Translations under genes and position numbers: made by a program
In this document: one piece after another, positions 34,905-43,488 of the stretch
Numbering within the stretch: the stretch's first letter is position 1
How the letters are laid out: each line of letters opens with the position of its first letter
Origin: Seonamhaeicola sp.
GTDB taxonomy: Bacteria > Bacteroidota > Bacteroidia > Flavobacteriales > Flavobacteriaceae
Assembly: GCF_028281565.1 (NCBI RefSeq)
Contig: NZ_JANQJQ010000008.1
Span: 1-64,000, forward strand
DNA length: 64,000 bases
Direction: 5' to 3'
The notes under the pieces: model-generated
The model's database searches: none
The model's input: only the letters and a program-made list of their open reading frames with translations
Told to the model about the DNA's origin: nothing

Positions 34905-34919
34905 TATATAAAAAGATAA

Positions 34920-34955
34920 AAAAGTCAAAATAAGTGCGTTTTGACTTTTTTATTT
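34920..34955 (+). terminator. Intrinsic terminator after the TM2 gene
   Basis: AAAAGTCAAAA (34920-34930) and TTTTGACTTTT (34939-34949) form an 11-bp stem followed by T. Confidence 0.85.
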
Positions 34956-34970
34956 AAGTTTAATATCGTA

Positions 34971-34982
34971 ATATTGCAATAT
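34971..34982. promoter_or_regulatory. Candidate ArsR operator
   Basis: The perfect 12-bp palindrome ATATTGCAATAT lies 14 nt before the arsR ATG, overlapping the expected promoter. ArsR/SmtB repressors bind such dyads, so autoregulation is likely. Confidence 0.6.
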
Positions 34983-34996
34983 ATAAATATAAAATT

Positions 34997-35320
34997 ATGG
35001 GAATTACCAAATCACAAATATTTACCCAAAAGCAAAATGACCTGGCTCAGTTTTTTAAAGTATTAGGGCATCCGGCAAGAGTAGCAATACTTCAATATAT
35101 AAGTAATCAGAATGCTTGTATCTGTAATGATCTGGTTGATGAGATCGGGTTAGCTCAGGCTACCATATCCCAGCATTTAAAAGAACTAAAAAGTGTAGGG
35201 TTGATCAAGGGTGAAGTTGAAGGTAAGAGCATGTGTTATTGTATTAACGTGGATCGTTGGACAGACATTCAGGATGAACTAAACGTATTCTTTAACACAA
35301 CCAAAGCGAATTGTTGCTGA
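34997..35320 (+). CDS. ArsR/SmtB-family transcriptional repressor
   Basis: The 107-residue winged-helix protein has FFKVLGHPARVAILQYISNQNACICNDLVDEIGLAQATISQHLKELKSVGLIKGEVEGKSMCYCI. The Cys pair ACIC before the DNA-binding helices, a CYC pair, and a terminal CC give several thiols for As(III) or another soft metal. It probably represses itself and the downstream genes until metal binds. A self-operator lies at 34971. Confidence 0.92.
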   Translation: MGITKSQIFTQKQNDLAQFFKVLGHPARVAILQYISNQNACICNDLVDEIGLAQATISQHLKELKSVGLIKGEVEGKSMCYCINVDRWTDIQDELNVFFNTTKANCC

Positions 35321-35396
35321 CCACATCCTATAACGGGGATTTAAATATCTCATTCAAACGGAAAACTAGGGAGAATAATTATTAAAATTTAAACTT

Positions 35397-35918
35397 ATGA
35401 AAACACAAGAATTATTTAATATACTGGAACAACACCGGGATAAATCGTTACTATTTGAATACGCCCCTGATTTATTTGTCGGGGCCAATTATCATATAAC
35501 CGAAGTAAAGCATTTAGCCGTTGAATCTGTGGATTGTGGCTCAAAAACCGATAGCTGGAATGAAACTATTATTCAATTGTGGGAAAGCCCGGAAGAAACG
35601 GGTAAAACAGATTACATGTCAGTTTATAAGGCTTTAGGCATTCTTAAAAAAGTAGGTAAGATGAAGCCATATCATTTAGAGGCTGAAGTGAAGTTTGAAT
35701 ACAGTAATGCAGCATTTCATACGGCTCAGTTATTTGTTAACGATTTCGAAATACGAAACAACAATTTAATCTTTAAGTTAGCCGTTGAAAAAACCAATTG
35801 TAAAGCAAAGGAAACATGTGGTATTTCGACAGAGCTTAATAAAACTGTTTCTGCAGAAAAAGAACTTGCTTTAGCAGGAGGTGAACCCTGTTGTTCTCCG
35901 GACGGAAATTGCTGTTAA
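35397..35918 (+). CDS. DUF6428-like protein of the arsenic gene set
   Basis: The 173-residue cytosolic protein is mainly alpha/beta. Its C-terminal tail is Cys-rich: NCKAKETCG, then EPCCSPDGNCC at the end, a cluster suited to metal or arsenite binding. It sits between arsR and a phosphatase-fold gene, a position I recall for DUF6428 proteins in flavobacterial ars operons. Function is unknown. Confidence 0.7.
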   Translation: MKTQELFNILEQHRDKSLLFEYAPDLFVGANYHITEVKHLAVESVDCGSKTDSWNETIIQLWESPEETGKTDYMSVYKALGILKKVGKMKPYHLEAEVKFEYSNAAFHTAQLFVNDFEIRNNNLIFKLAVEKTNCKAKETCGISTELNKTVSAEKELALAGGEPCCSPDGNCC

Positions 35919-35924
35919 AATTTG

Positions 35925-36040
35925 TCATTCCCATGTTGGCAGGGATCCATTAAGAATTGGTAAATTAAAAATAGAAGGCTGTCTAAAAAGTATCAAAAGC
36001 TGTCAACCTGAACCCGTTTCAGGCTGACAAAGCATTACTT
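35925..36040. repeat. Intergenic palindromic repeats
   Basis: A TTGTCATTCCCATG segment is followed by a CCTGAACCCGTTTCAGG dyad (about 36007-36023) and GACAAAGC, related to the element at 60221-60293. Confidence 0.45.
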
Positions 36041-36073
36041 TTTTAACTATAGAATTCAACCTCAAATAAAAAA

Positions 36074-36694
36074 ATGAATAGAACATTGTTTGAAGAAATA
36101 AATAAGACGATTGAATCTTTAAAAACAAATACTATTTCAGAAGAAAGAAAAGAGGTTCTTAATCCTTTGGTAGATTATTTAAAAGAGAAGATTGAGGCTA
36201 GAGCACCCGTCAGATTAAATTTTATCTGTACACATAATTCAAGAAGAAGTCATTTATCTCAAATTTGGGCACAAACCATGGCGGCTTATTTTAATATTGA
36301 AAATGTGTCTTGTTATTCAGGAGGAACCGAAGCTACAGCTATGTTTCGCAAAGTGGGTGAGACTTTAGTTAACCAAGGGTTCAAAATGGCTAAATTATCT
36401 GAAGGAAATAACCCGGTTTATAGTATTAGGTATTCGGATAATGACCCTTCAATTATTGCTTTTTCAAAACAATATGGTGATGATTTTAACCCAGCTTCAG
36501 AATTTGCAGCCATTATGACCTGTTCATCGGCAGATGAAGGTTGTCCCATGGTTTTTGGTTGTGATAAACGTATCGCCATCACCTATGAAGATCCTAAGAA
36601 ATCCGATGGGACATCACAACAAACAGAAACCTATTTTAACAGAAGTTTGGAAATAGCTACTGAGATGAAGTTTGTGTTTTCTGATTTGAAATAG
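36074..36694 (+). CDS. Low-molecular-weight phosphatase / arsenate reductase-like protein
   Basis: The 206-residue protein has an LMW-PTP-type P-loop NFICTHNSRRSHLSQIWAQ with Cys52 and Arg58 (CX5R). It carries further Cys in VSCYSGG and TCSSADEGCPMVFGCDKRI, and a late acidic YEDPKKSDGT loop as in DPY/DP motifs. It is longer than classical ArsC (about 130) because of an N-terminal helical extension. It likely reduces arsenate or acts on an arsenic intermediate with the neighbouring genes. Confidence 0.8.
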   Translation: MNRTLFEEINKTIESLKTNTISEERKEVLNPLVDYLKEKIEARAPVRLNFICTHNSRRSHLSQIWAQTMAAYFNIENVSCYSGGTEATAMFRKVGETLVNQGFKMAKLSEGNNPVYSIRYSDNDPSIIAFSKQYGDDFNPASEFAAIMTCSSADEGCPMVFGCDKRIAITYEDPKKSDGTSQQTETYFNRSLEIATEMKFVFSDLK

Positions 36695-36832
36695 GATATT
36701 ATGGTTTATCTCTTTGTCTGAAATTTAAAAAAGGATTATACTTTATTAATGCTTATGCATTTTACTCAAAATGCCCAATAATTTTTTAAGATAAATATAA
36801 TCCCTTCATTACTGTTGACCGGAAATAAAGCC

Positions 36833-37045
36833 TTAAAGGCTGTCTTTTTGTCCTTTCAAAAATTTAATTTTGTCTTTTATATCATGGATAGCAAATACAC
36901 ACAAAATAGCTATCACAATCAAAGTAATAAGGAAATCAGTCTCGTTTTCTGCATCTACACCAACAAATGAATAATAAGTAAACGCGGTTAGTATTAATAT
37001 TAGATACAGGATAATTTTTGGGGTTAAGATTTTAAATAGTTTCAT
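36833..37045 (-). CDS. Small two-helix membrane protein
   Basis: ATG at 37045 gives MKLFKILTPKIILYLILILTAFTYYSF, then a polar loop and a second helix (LITLIVIAILCVFAI), ending in a basic tail (70 residues). Longer in-frame upstream codons are unlikely. Unknown function; it sits convergent to the arsenate-type gene. Confidence 0.5.
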   Translation of the reverse strand: MKLFKILTPKIILYLILILTAFTYYSFVGVDAENETDFLITLIVIAILCVFAIHDIKDKIKFLKGQKDSL

Positions 37046-37247
37046 AGGGGGAGTATTAATTAGTTTTATCAAAAACATTTATCAAAAAGCATGCCAAAAC
37101 AAAAACTTTTCTTACATTAAATGTCTTATTATAACGTTATTTATTTGTAATTATTATCTGGCAAATATAAACAAATTTTGATAAGCTTTTGATTGAAGTA
37201 AATAGAAAAGAAAGAGCGCCTATTGGTGATGGTTTTGAATAAAGTAA

Positions 37248-39077
37248 TTAACCGTTTTTAGTAGCCGAAAATTTGGCTTCCAATTCTGCCTGAAACTCTT
37301 CCATAACGGGACGAACGGTGCTTTCGGGTAAGTCTGCTATTTTAATATACATCAACCCGTCTACGGCATTATTAAACAGCGGGTCTACATTAAAGGCCAC
37401 TAAACGGGCATTTTGTTTGATATATTTTTTAAGAAGTACCGGTAAGCGTAAAGCCCCAGGTTCTATTTCATCGATAATTTTGTCGAATTTATTCAGATCC
37501 GCTTCGGTTTTATCAAAAACAAAATCTTTATCGGCATCCTTAAGCTTCACTTTAAACTCTTTTTTAGGGCGAACATATTGCGCCAAATAGGGATCGTAGT
37601 AATGCGATTTCATAAACTCGATCATAAGTGACTTGGAGAAGTTTGAGAACTGGTTACTAATGCTCACACCACCTATTAAATAATTGTGTTCAGGATAACG
37701 TAAGGTCGTATGAACAATACCTTTCCAAAGTAAAAATAGGGGCATGGGTTTTTGCTGATAAGCTCCAATAATAAAGGCACGACCCATTTCAATAGATTCG
37801 CTCATCATTTTATAAAGTTCGGGTTCAAACCTGAACAGATCCTGTAAATAGAACCCGTTGATACCATAGCGCGCAAATATTTTGGACCCTAGCCCCATAC
37901 GGTAGGCACCGACAATAAGCTTACTTTCCCGATCCCATAAAAACATATGGTGATAGTAAGTGTCAAACGTGTCAAGATCTATAGCTTCATTGGTGCCTTC
38001 ACCTACTTCCCTAAAGGTGATTTCACGTAGGCGACCAATTTCCCGAAGTATATTGGGGATCTTATCGGCTGCAGCCAAAAACACCTCGTAATTCTTACTT
38101 TCCAGCAATCTTGAATCTTCTTTTCTCAAAACTTCAACCTCGCTTTCCATAACGCAGGTTTCAATAGGAGTCACGATACGTTTGGGCGGCTTAGGCGTTT
38201 TTAAAGTTGAAGAAAGATTATCCAGTATTTTGGATTTCTTTTCAAAAGAATTGGAAAGCATATAGGTCTTCTTCCTGATGAATTCCGAAAAATCTTCAAG
38301 TGAATCATGCTCCTTTTGGTCCTTTACCGAAATAGGTTTTCCAATCCTGACCTTTATGGTTCTGCGTTTTTGGGTAAGCAACTCCGAAGGTAACTTAGCA
38401 GTTCTGAACGTATCGCTAATTTTAGAAAGCTTATAAAAAAGTTTGCTGTTCTTGGCGTGAAAGTATATCGGTACTACTGGTACTTCGGCTTTTTTAACCA
38501 GTTTCATGGCAGCTTCTTCCCAGGGTTTATCTACCACTAATTTTCCGTCCCGGTAAGTAGATACTTCTCCAGCAGGGAAAATACCAAGCGGATGCCCTTC
38601 GCGTAAATGCAAAATGGAATTTTTAAAGCCGGAAATACTGGAAGCAGCATCCTTTCTGTCCTCAAAAGGGTTTACCGGCATGATATAAGGCTTTAAAGGC
38701 TCTATCCTGTGCAGTAAAAAGTTGGCGATGATCTTAAAATCATGGCGTTGTTCCAACATTAATTTTAAAAGTAAAATACCGTCAATACCTCCAAGCGGAT
38801 GGTTAGAAACCGTAATGTAAGCCCCATCTTTTGGTAAGCGCTTTAAATCTGCTTCCGGGATTTCAAATTTAATCTGGAAATCACCCAGAATACCATTCAA
38901 AAAGGCAAGTTCACTTAAATGCTTATTGCGTTTATAAATCTTGTTGAGCGTAGAAATTTTAAGCACCTTCATCAAAATCCAGCCAATAAACGTACCAATA
39001 AAGCCATATTTATCCAATTGAATGGCTTTAGCTACTTCTTTGGCGCTTACAAGTCCTAAATCTTGTTGTTTGCTCAT
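37248..39077 (-). CDS. OlsF-type bifunctional acyltransferase (amino-acid lipid synthesis)
   Basis: The 609-residue protein has two enzymes in one. Residues about 85-270 form a PlsC/OlsA-like acyltransferase with NHPLGGIDG and the acceptor motif FPAGEVS. Residues about 320-520 form an OlsB/GNAT-like domain (EVFLAAADKIPNILREIGRLREITFREVGEG, DTYYHHMFLWDRESKLIVGAYRMGLG, GRAFIIGAYQ). Such fusions make ornithine lipid or other amino-acid lipids: first N-acylation of the amino acid with a 3-hydroxyacyl chain, then O-acylation. The amino acid cannot be told from sequence. Confidence 0.85.
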   Translation of the reverse strand: MSKQQDLGLVSAKEVAKAIQLDKYGFIGTFIGWILMKVLKISTLNKIYKRNKHLSELAFLNGILGDFQIKFEIPEADLKRLPKDGAYITVSNHPLGGIDGILLLKLMLEQRHDFKIIANFLLHRIEPLKPYIMPVNPFEDRKDAASSISGFKNSILHLREGHPLGIFPAGEVSTYRDGKLVVDKPWEEAAMKLVKKAEVPVVPIYFHAKNSKLFYKLSKISDTFRTAKLPSELLTQKRRTIKVRIGKPISVKDQKEHDSLEDFSEFIRKKTYMLSNSFEKKSKILDNLSSTLKTPKPPKRIVTPIETCVMESEVEVLRKEDSRLLESKNYEVFLAAADKIPNILREIGRLREITFREVGEGTNEAIDLDTFDTYYHHMFLWDRESKLIVGAYRMGLGSKIFARYGINGFYLQDLFRFEPELYKMMSESIEMGRAFIIGAYQQKPMPLFLLWKGIVHTTLRYPEHNYLIGGVSISNQFSNFSKSLMIEFMKSHYYDPYLAQYVRPKKEFKVKLKDADKDFVFDKTEADLNKFDKIIDEIEPGALRLPVLLKKYIKQNARLVAFNVDPLFNNAVDGLMYIKIADLPESTVRPVMEEFQAELEAKFSATKNG

Positions 39078-39099
39078 GAGCGTAAATGTACTAAATACT

Positions 39100-40350
39100 T
39101 TACTTAGTTACTATTTGAACGGTTTCTTGTGTTAATTGTTTCAGTAATACGGTTTTATCCTGCTCTAATTGGTTCAAAGTGGCCTCGGTATAATGCCTGA
39201 TGGTATACAACGATACATTTTCATGGCAAGTTACACTAAATTTAGCTTTTAATTGCTGAAGCAACTTTTCTAAATTATTATAGATATTGTCTACGCATAC
39301 CGAAAAGCTAATGGCTGAATTCTGAATCACATCTACCTTCATTTTATAAGTATGAAGCAAACCGAAAATGTCACTAATGTTTTCTTCTACTATGTATGAA
39401 AAGTCTAAGGATGATAGTGAGATCAATACCTGATGCTTCTTCACTATAAAACAAGGAATGTTAGGCTCGATAGGGATGCCTTTTCCAACCTTTGTACCTG
39501 GTTTTTTCGGATTTAAAAACGATTTTACCTGTAACGGAATTTCCTTATGCTGCAAAGGTTGAAGTGTCTTTGGATGAATAACCGAAGCCCCATAAAAAGC
39601 CAATTCAATAGCCTCTCTGTAGGATATTTTATGAAGTAATTGAGCATTTTCAAAATACCTTGGATCAGCATTCAACACGCCGGGTACATCTTTCCAAATG
39701 GTGACACTTTGGGCATTTAAACAATAGGCAAAAATAGCAGCAGTATAATCACTTCCTTCCCTTCCCAGGGTTGTAGTAAAGTTATTGGAATCACTTCCTA
39801 AAAAGCCTTGGGTAATGTTTAAAACAGATGTGTTTAAGGACGATGAAATGGCTGTTTGTGTGGATTTCCAGTTCACATTCGCACGCCTGTAATAATTATC
39901 TGTTTTAATGAATTCCCTGGAATCAACCCAATGATTTGTTATGCCAATAGTATTTAAATATTCGCTAATGATGGTTGTTGAAACCAATTCGCCAAAGCCA
40001 ACGATCTGATCGTAAACAAAATTGCGATCAGGCGATTTATTGATCTTTAAAAAGCCATTGAGTTCATCAAAAAAAGATCTTACTTTTTTGAATACGGGAT
40101 GATTTTCGTTTTCGAACAAATCGAATAGAATATCATTGTGATACTTAATGACATCCTGAAGCGAACTTTGTAATTCTGCTTTATTATTAAAATAGTTTGA
40201 AATAACAACCTCCAAAGCATTGGTGGTTTTACCCATAGCAGAAACCACTACCAGGGTGTTTTTATAGCCTATGGTTTTTAAAACCGAAGCTAAATTTTTT
40301 ACGCCTTCAGCATCTTTTATAGAAGCACCGCCAAACTTAAATACCTGCAT
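39100..40350 (-). CDS. Aspartate kinase
   Basis: The enzyme phosphorylates aspartate, the first step to Lys, Thr, Met and diaminopimelate. It has the N-terminal MQVFKFGGASIKDAEGVKN, central LGREGSDYTAAIFAYCLNAQSVTIWKDVPGVLNADPR and IHPKTLQPLQ. A C-terminal part (about 300-416) resembles ACT regulatory domains (VLISLSSLDFSYIVEENISDIFGLLHTYKMKVDVIQNSAIS). The 416-residue protein has no fused homoserine dehydrogenase. It overlaps the GNAT gene by 14 nt. Confidence 0.93.
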   Translation of the reverse strand: MQVFKFGGASIKDAEGVKNLASVLKTIGYKNTLVVVSAMGKTTNALEVVISNYFNNKAELQSSLQDVIKYHNDILFDLFENENHPVFKKVRSFFDELNGFLKINKSPDRNFVYDQIVGFGELVSTTIISEYLNTIGITNHWVDSREFIKTDNYYRRANVNWKSTQTAISSSLNTSVLNITQGFLGSDSNNFTTTLGREGSDYTAAIFAYCLNAQSVTIWKDVPGVLNADPRYFENAQLLHKISYREAIELAFYGASVIHPKTLQPLQHKEIPLQVKSFLNPKKPGTKVGKGIPIEPNIPCFIVKKHQVLISLSSLDFSYIVEENISDIFGLLHTYKMKVDVIQNSAISFSVCVDNIYNNLEKLLQQLKAKFSVTCHENVSLYTIRHYTEATLNQLEQDKTVLLKQLTQETVQIVTK

Positions 40351-40831
40351 TGTTAAGTTTTGCTATATAGTTTTTTATGCCTTCTTCATTCATTTGAACC
40401 ACGTCCCAATCTCGCATGACGTTGGCACCTTTATTTTCATAAAAGGTAATAGCAGGCTCATTCCAATCTAACACTTCCCAATTAATGCGTTTAACGCCTA
40501 AGCGATGCCCGTGTTTTATAAACTCATCTAACAATGCCGAGCCAATTCCGGAACCTCTTAAGCGTTTGTTCACAATTAGATCTTCAAGGTGAATGGCTTT
40601 CCCTTTCCAGGTGGAGTAACGGTGATACCCCAATGCAATACCTTCTACTTTCGAGTTTACTTCGGCAACGTAACAAAAGAAGGCAGGATGTTCTCCAAAA
40701 CCATCATTTTCCAGGTCGCTTACGGTAACCTCTACCGCATGAGGTTCTTTTTCAAATTCAGCCAATTGCTTAATTAATGCCAACACCTCTGGCATATCAT
40801 CTTTAGTGGCTTCTCTAATAGTAAAATCCAT
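40337..40831 (-). CDS. GNAT-family N-acetyltransferase (diamine/thialysine acetyltransferase-like)
   Basis: The 164-residue protein has IREATKDDMPEVLALIKQLAEFEKEPHAVEVT, KAIHLEDLIVNKRLRGSGIGSALLDEFIKHG and DWNEPAITFYENKGANVMRDWDVVQM, close to the SAT/thialysine acetyltransferase pattern. It likely acetylates an amine, maybe a lysine or polyamine analogue. It is upstream of and overlapping the aspartate kinase in an operon. Its own -7 element is at 40849-40856. Confidence 0.9.
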   Translation of the reverse strand: MDFTIREATKDDMPEVLALIKQLAEFEKEPHAVEVTVSDLENDGFGEHPAFFCYVAEVNSKVEGIALGYHRYSTWKGKAIHLEDLIVNKRLRGSGIGSALLDEFIKHGHRLGVKRINWEVLDWNEPAITFYENKGANVMRDWDVVQMNEEGIKNYIAKLNNAGI

Positions 40832-40848
40832 AATTTTAATTGTGTCAT

Positions 40849-40856
40849 CAAAAGTA
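40849..40856 (-). promoter_or_regulatory. -7 promoter element of the GNAT-aspartate kinase operon
   Basis: TACTTTTG on the minus strand fits TAnnTTTG, 17 nt before ATG 40831. Confidence 0.5.
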
Positions 40857-40890
40857 CATTATTTTTACCTAATATTCTTTCACGAAAACG

Positions 40891-40920
40891 TTGTAGTTCA
40901 TTGAAAATTATGGATATTTG
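40891..40920 (+). promoter_or_regulatory. Promoter of fbp
   Basis: TTG at 40891-40893, 19-bp spacer and GATATTTG at 40913-40920. This overlaps the ATG-like upstream start and therefore supports ATG 40945 as the true fbp start. Confidence 0.55.
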
Positions 40921-40944
40921 CACAAACTAAAACACTTCTTATTT

Positions 40945-41952
40945 ATGGCCCACAAAAAGCAAACTTTAGGCGAGTTTATTATTGAAAATCAGGCATCTTT
41001 TAAGTATTCTTCAGGAGAATTATCAAGCCTTCTTAATTCCATCAGACTGGCAGCAAAAGTTGTAAACCATGAAGTGAACAAAGCAGGATTGGTGGATATT
41101 ATCGGTGCGGTTGGTGACACCAATGTACAAGGTGAAGATCAGCAAAAACTGGATGTCTATGCTAATGAAAAATTCATTCAAACGCTTACTAAAAGAAATA
41201 TAGTTTGTGGGATTGCCAGTGAAGAAGAAGACGATTTCATAACTATTAACAGCCAGGATGAAAATCACCAAAATAAATATGTTGTATTGATAGACCCTTT
41301 GGACGGGTCGTCAAATATTGATGTGAATGTTTCGGTAGGAACCATTTTTTCAATATACCGAAGAGTAACACCTATAGGAACCCCGGTTCAACTTAAAGAT
41401 TTTTTGCAAAAAGGCAGTGAACAAGTAGCCGCTGGTTATGTGGTTTATGGGACATCTACCATGCTGGTTTATACAACCGGACATGGCGTGAACGGATTTA
41501 CTTTAAATCCGGCTATAGGGTCTTTTTATCTGTCACATCCTGACATGGAGTTTCCCGAAGACGGTAACATCTATTCCGTAAACGAAGGCAACTATATTCA
41601 CTTTCCGCAAGGGATAAAAGATTATATTAAATATTGTCAGCTGGAAGAGGAAGACCGGCCGTATACGTCCAGGTATATTGGTTCTTTGGTGTCTGATTTC
41701 CATAGAAATATGATAAAAGGCGGGATTTATTTGTACCCTCAAAGTTCTAAGAATCCTAATGGTAAATTGCGTTTACTATATGAATGTAATCCTATGGCAT
41801 TTTTAGCAGAACAGGCCAATGGGAAATCAAGTGATGGATTTATAAGAACTTTGGATGTTGAACCCACCGAATTGCACCAGCGCGTGCCTTTTATTTGCGG
41901 GAGCAAAAATATGGTTGAAAAGGCTGAAGAGTTTATGAGGAATGCTCAATAG
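40945..41952 (+). CDS. fbp: Fructose-1,6-bisphosphatase, class 1
   Basis: The enzyme is gluconeogenic, converting fructose 1,6-bisphosphate to fructose 6-phosphate. Metal-site motifs: [36 protein letters not shown], then [50 protein letters not shown] and [20 protein letters not shown]. Full length (335 residues). ATG 40945 ([11 protein letters not shown]) is favoured over the upstream in-frame codon at 40918, which lies inside the promoter. Confidence 0.96.
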   Translation: MAHKKQTLGEFIIENQASFKYSSGELSSLLNSIRLAAKVVNHEVNKAGLVDIIGAVGDTNVQGEDQQKLDVYANEKFIQTLTKRNIVCGIASEEEDDFITINSQDENHQNKYVVLIDPLDGSSNIDVNVSVGTIFSIYRRVTPIGTPVQLKDFLQKGSEQVAAGYVVYGTSTMLVYTTGHGVNGFTLNPAIGSFYLSHPDMEFPEDGNIYSVNEGNYIHFPQGIKDYIKYCQLEEEDRPYTSRYIGSLVSDFHRNMIKGGIYLYPQSSKNPNGKLRLLYECNPMAFLAEQANGKSSDGFIRTLDVEPTELHQRVPFICGSKNMVEKAEEFMRNAQ

Positions 41953-41969
41953 AGAAGATTAAATAATAA

Positions 41970-41999
41970 AAATGCGAACCTTTTGGTTCGCATTTTTTT
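41970..41999. terminator. Terminator between fbp and gltD
   Basis: The 11-bp stem AAATGCGAACC (41970-41980) and GGTTCGCATTT (41985-41995), with T tract on plus and A tract (T on minus), can serve both convergent genes. Confidence 0.9.
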
Positions 42000-42020
42000 A
42001 TACATAAAAGTCTATTCTTT

Positions 42021-43484
42021 CTATAATGCCACTAAATCGCCGGCTTCATTCTTTGTAGGCAGATCTGATTTACCCATTAAGTAAATATCAACCTGACGGG
42101 CGGCTTCCCTACCTTCGGAAATGGCCCAAACAATTAGGGATTGTCCGCGGCGCATATCACCGGCAGTGAAGATATTCGGAATATTGGTTTGGTATTTTCC
42201 GTACTCCGCTTTGTAATTAGAACGGGCATCTCTTTCAATACCTAATTTGTCAGCTAAGGTGCTTTCCGGTCCGGTAAACCCAAGAGCCAATAAAGCCAAA
42301 TCACAAGGCCATGTTTTTTCGGTACCTTCAATTTCTATTAATTGCGGGCGTTCACCCGGAACCATTTTCCATTCTACATTAACCGTTTTTAAAGCCGTCA
42401 GTTTTCCGCTTTTATCGGTAATAAACTCCTTTGTATTGATTAACCAGTTTCTGTCACAACCTTCTTTATGAGAAGAAGAGGTCTTTAACTGCAATGGCCA
42501 GAAGGGCCATGGTGTGGTAGGCGAACGATGCCCCGGAGGTTTAGGCATGATCTCAAAATTGGTAACTGACTTTGCACCATGTCGGTTTGAGGTTCCAATA
42601 CAGTCAGATCCTGTATCACCACCGCCAATAACAATCACATCCTTCCCGGTAGCCATAACCTGGTCTTTTACCTCTTTACCAAACAACACTTTAGTTTGTT
42701 GGGTTAAGAAATCCATAGCCTGTACTACGCCCTCGGCATCAATCCCCGGAGTTGGTAAGCTACGTCTTTCGGTAGCACCACCACATAACACTACAGCATC
42801 AAATGCTTTTAACTGCTCAACATCGTAATTTACGCCAACATTTACGTTGGTTTTAAACGTGATACCTTCAGCTTCTAAAATGGCTAATCTTCGATCGATG
42901 ATTTCCTTTTCCATTTTAAAGTTAGGGATACCATAACGTAACAGACCACCGATCTCATCATCTCTTTCAAAGACAGTAACGGTATGTCCGGCTCTGTTTA
43001 ATTGTTGAGCTGCAGCCAAACCTGCAGGCCCGGAACCTACAACCGCAATGGTTTTGTCAGTTCTTACCTTTGGAGGTTGTGGTTTTATCCAACCTTCTTG
43101 AAAAGCACGCTCCACAATGTTTTTCTCTATATTCTCAATAGAAACAGGGTCTTCAATAATACCTAAAACACACGATTGTTCACAAGGCGCAGGACATAAG
43201 CGTCCTGTAAATTCCGGAAAGTTATTGGTAGAGTGTAATATCCACGATGCTTTTTGCCATTCCCCCTGGTGTACCATATGGTTGAAATCCGGAATTAAGT
43301 TCCCTAACGGGCAACCACTATGACAAAACGGGATGCCACAATCCATACAACGAGATCCCTGTTTTGTGATTTCTTCCTCAGATAAAGGAACCGTAAACTC
43401 TTTATAGTGCTTCAAGCGGTCTTCAACCGGTTTGTAAGCTTCATCCTGTCTGTCAAATTCTTTAAATCCTGTTACTTTTCCCAT
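42021..43484 (-). CDS. gltD: Glutamate synthase small subunit
   Basis: The subunit transfers electrons from NADPH to GltB. The N-terminal iron-sulfur domain has CMDCGIPFCHSGCPLGNLIPDFN and CPAPCEQSCVLGI; FAD and NADPH Rossmann folds have VVGSGPAGLAAAQQL, GGLLRYGIPNFKMEK and IGGGDTGSDCIGTSNRHGA; a late TAGDMRRGQSLIVWAISEGREAA is typical. 487 residues is the usual length. It follows gltB by 4 nt, so the two form one transcript. Confidence 0.96.
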   Translation of the reverse strand: MGKVTGFKEFDRQDEAYKPVEDRLKHYKEFTVPLSEEEITKQGSRCMDCGIPFCHSGCPLGNLIPDFNHMVHQGEWQKASWILHSTNNFPEFTGRLCPAPCEQSCVLGIIEDPVSIENIEKNIVERAFQEGWIKPQPPKVRTDKTIAVVGSGPAGLAAAQQLNRAGHTVTVFERDDEIGGLLRYGIPNFKMEKEIIDRRLAILEAEGITFKTNVNVGVNYDVEQLKAFDAVVLCGGATERRSLPTPGIDAEGVVQAMDFLTQQTKVLFGKEVKDQVMATGKDVIVIGGGDTGSDCIGTSNRHGAKSVTNFEIMPKPPGHRSPTTPWPFWPLQLKTSSSHKEGCDRNWLINTKEFITDKSGKLTALKTVNVEWKMVPGERPQLIEIEGTEKTWPCDLALLALGFTGPESTLADKLGIERDARSNYKAEYGKYQTNIPNIFTAGDMRRGQSLIVWAISEGREAARQVDIYLMGKSDLPTKNEAGDLVAL

Positions 43485-43488
43485 GACA

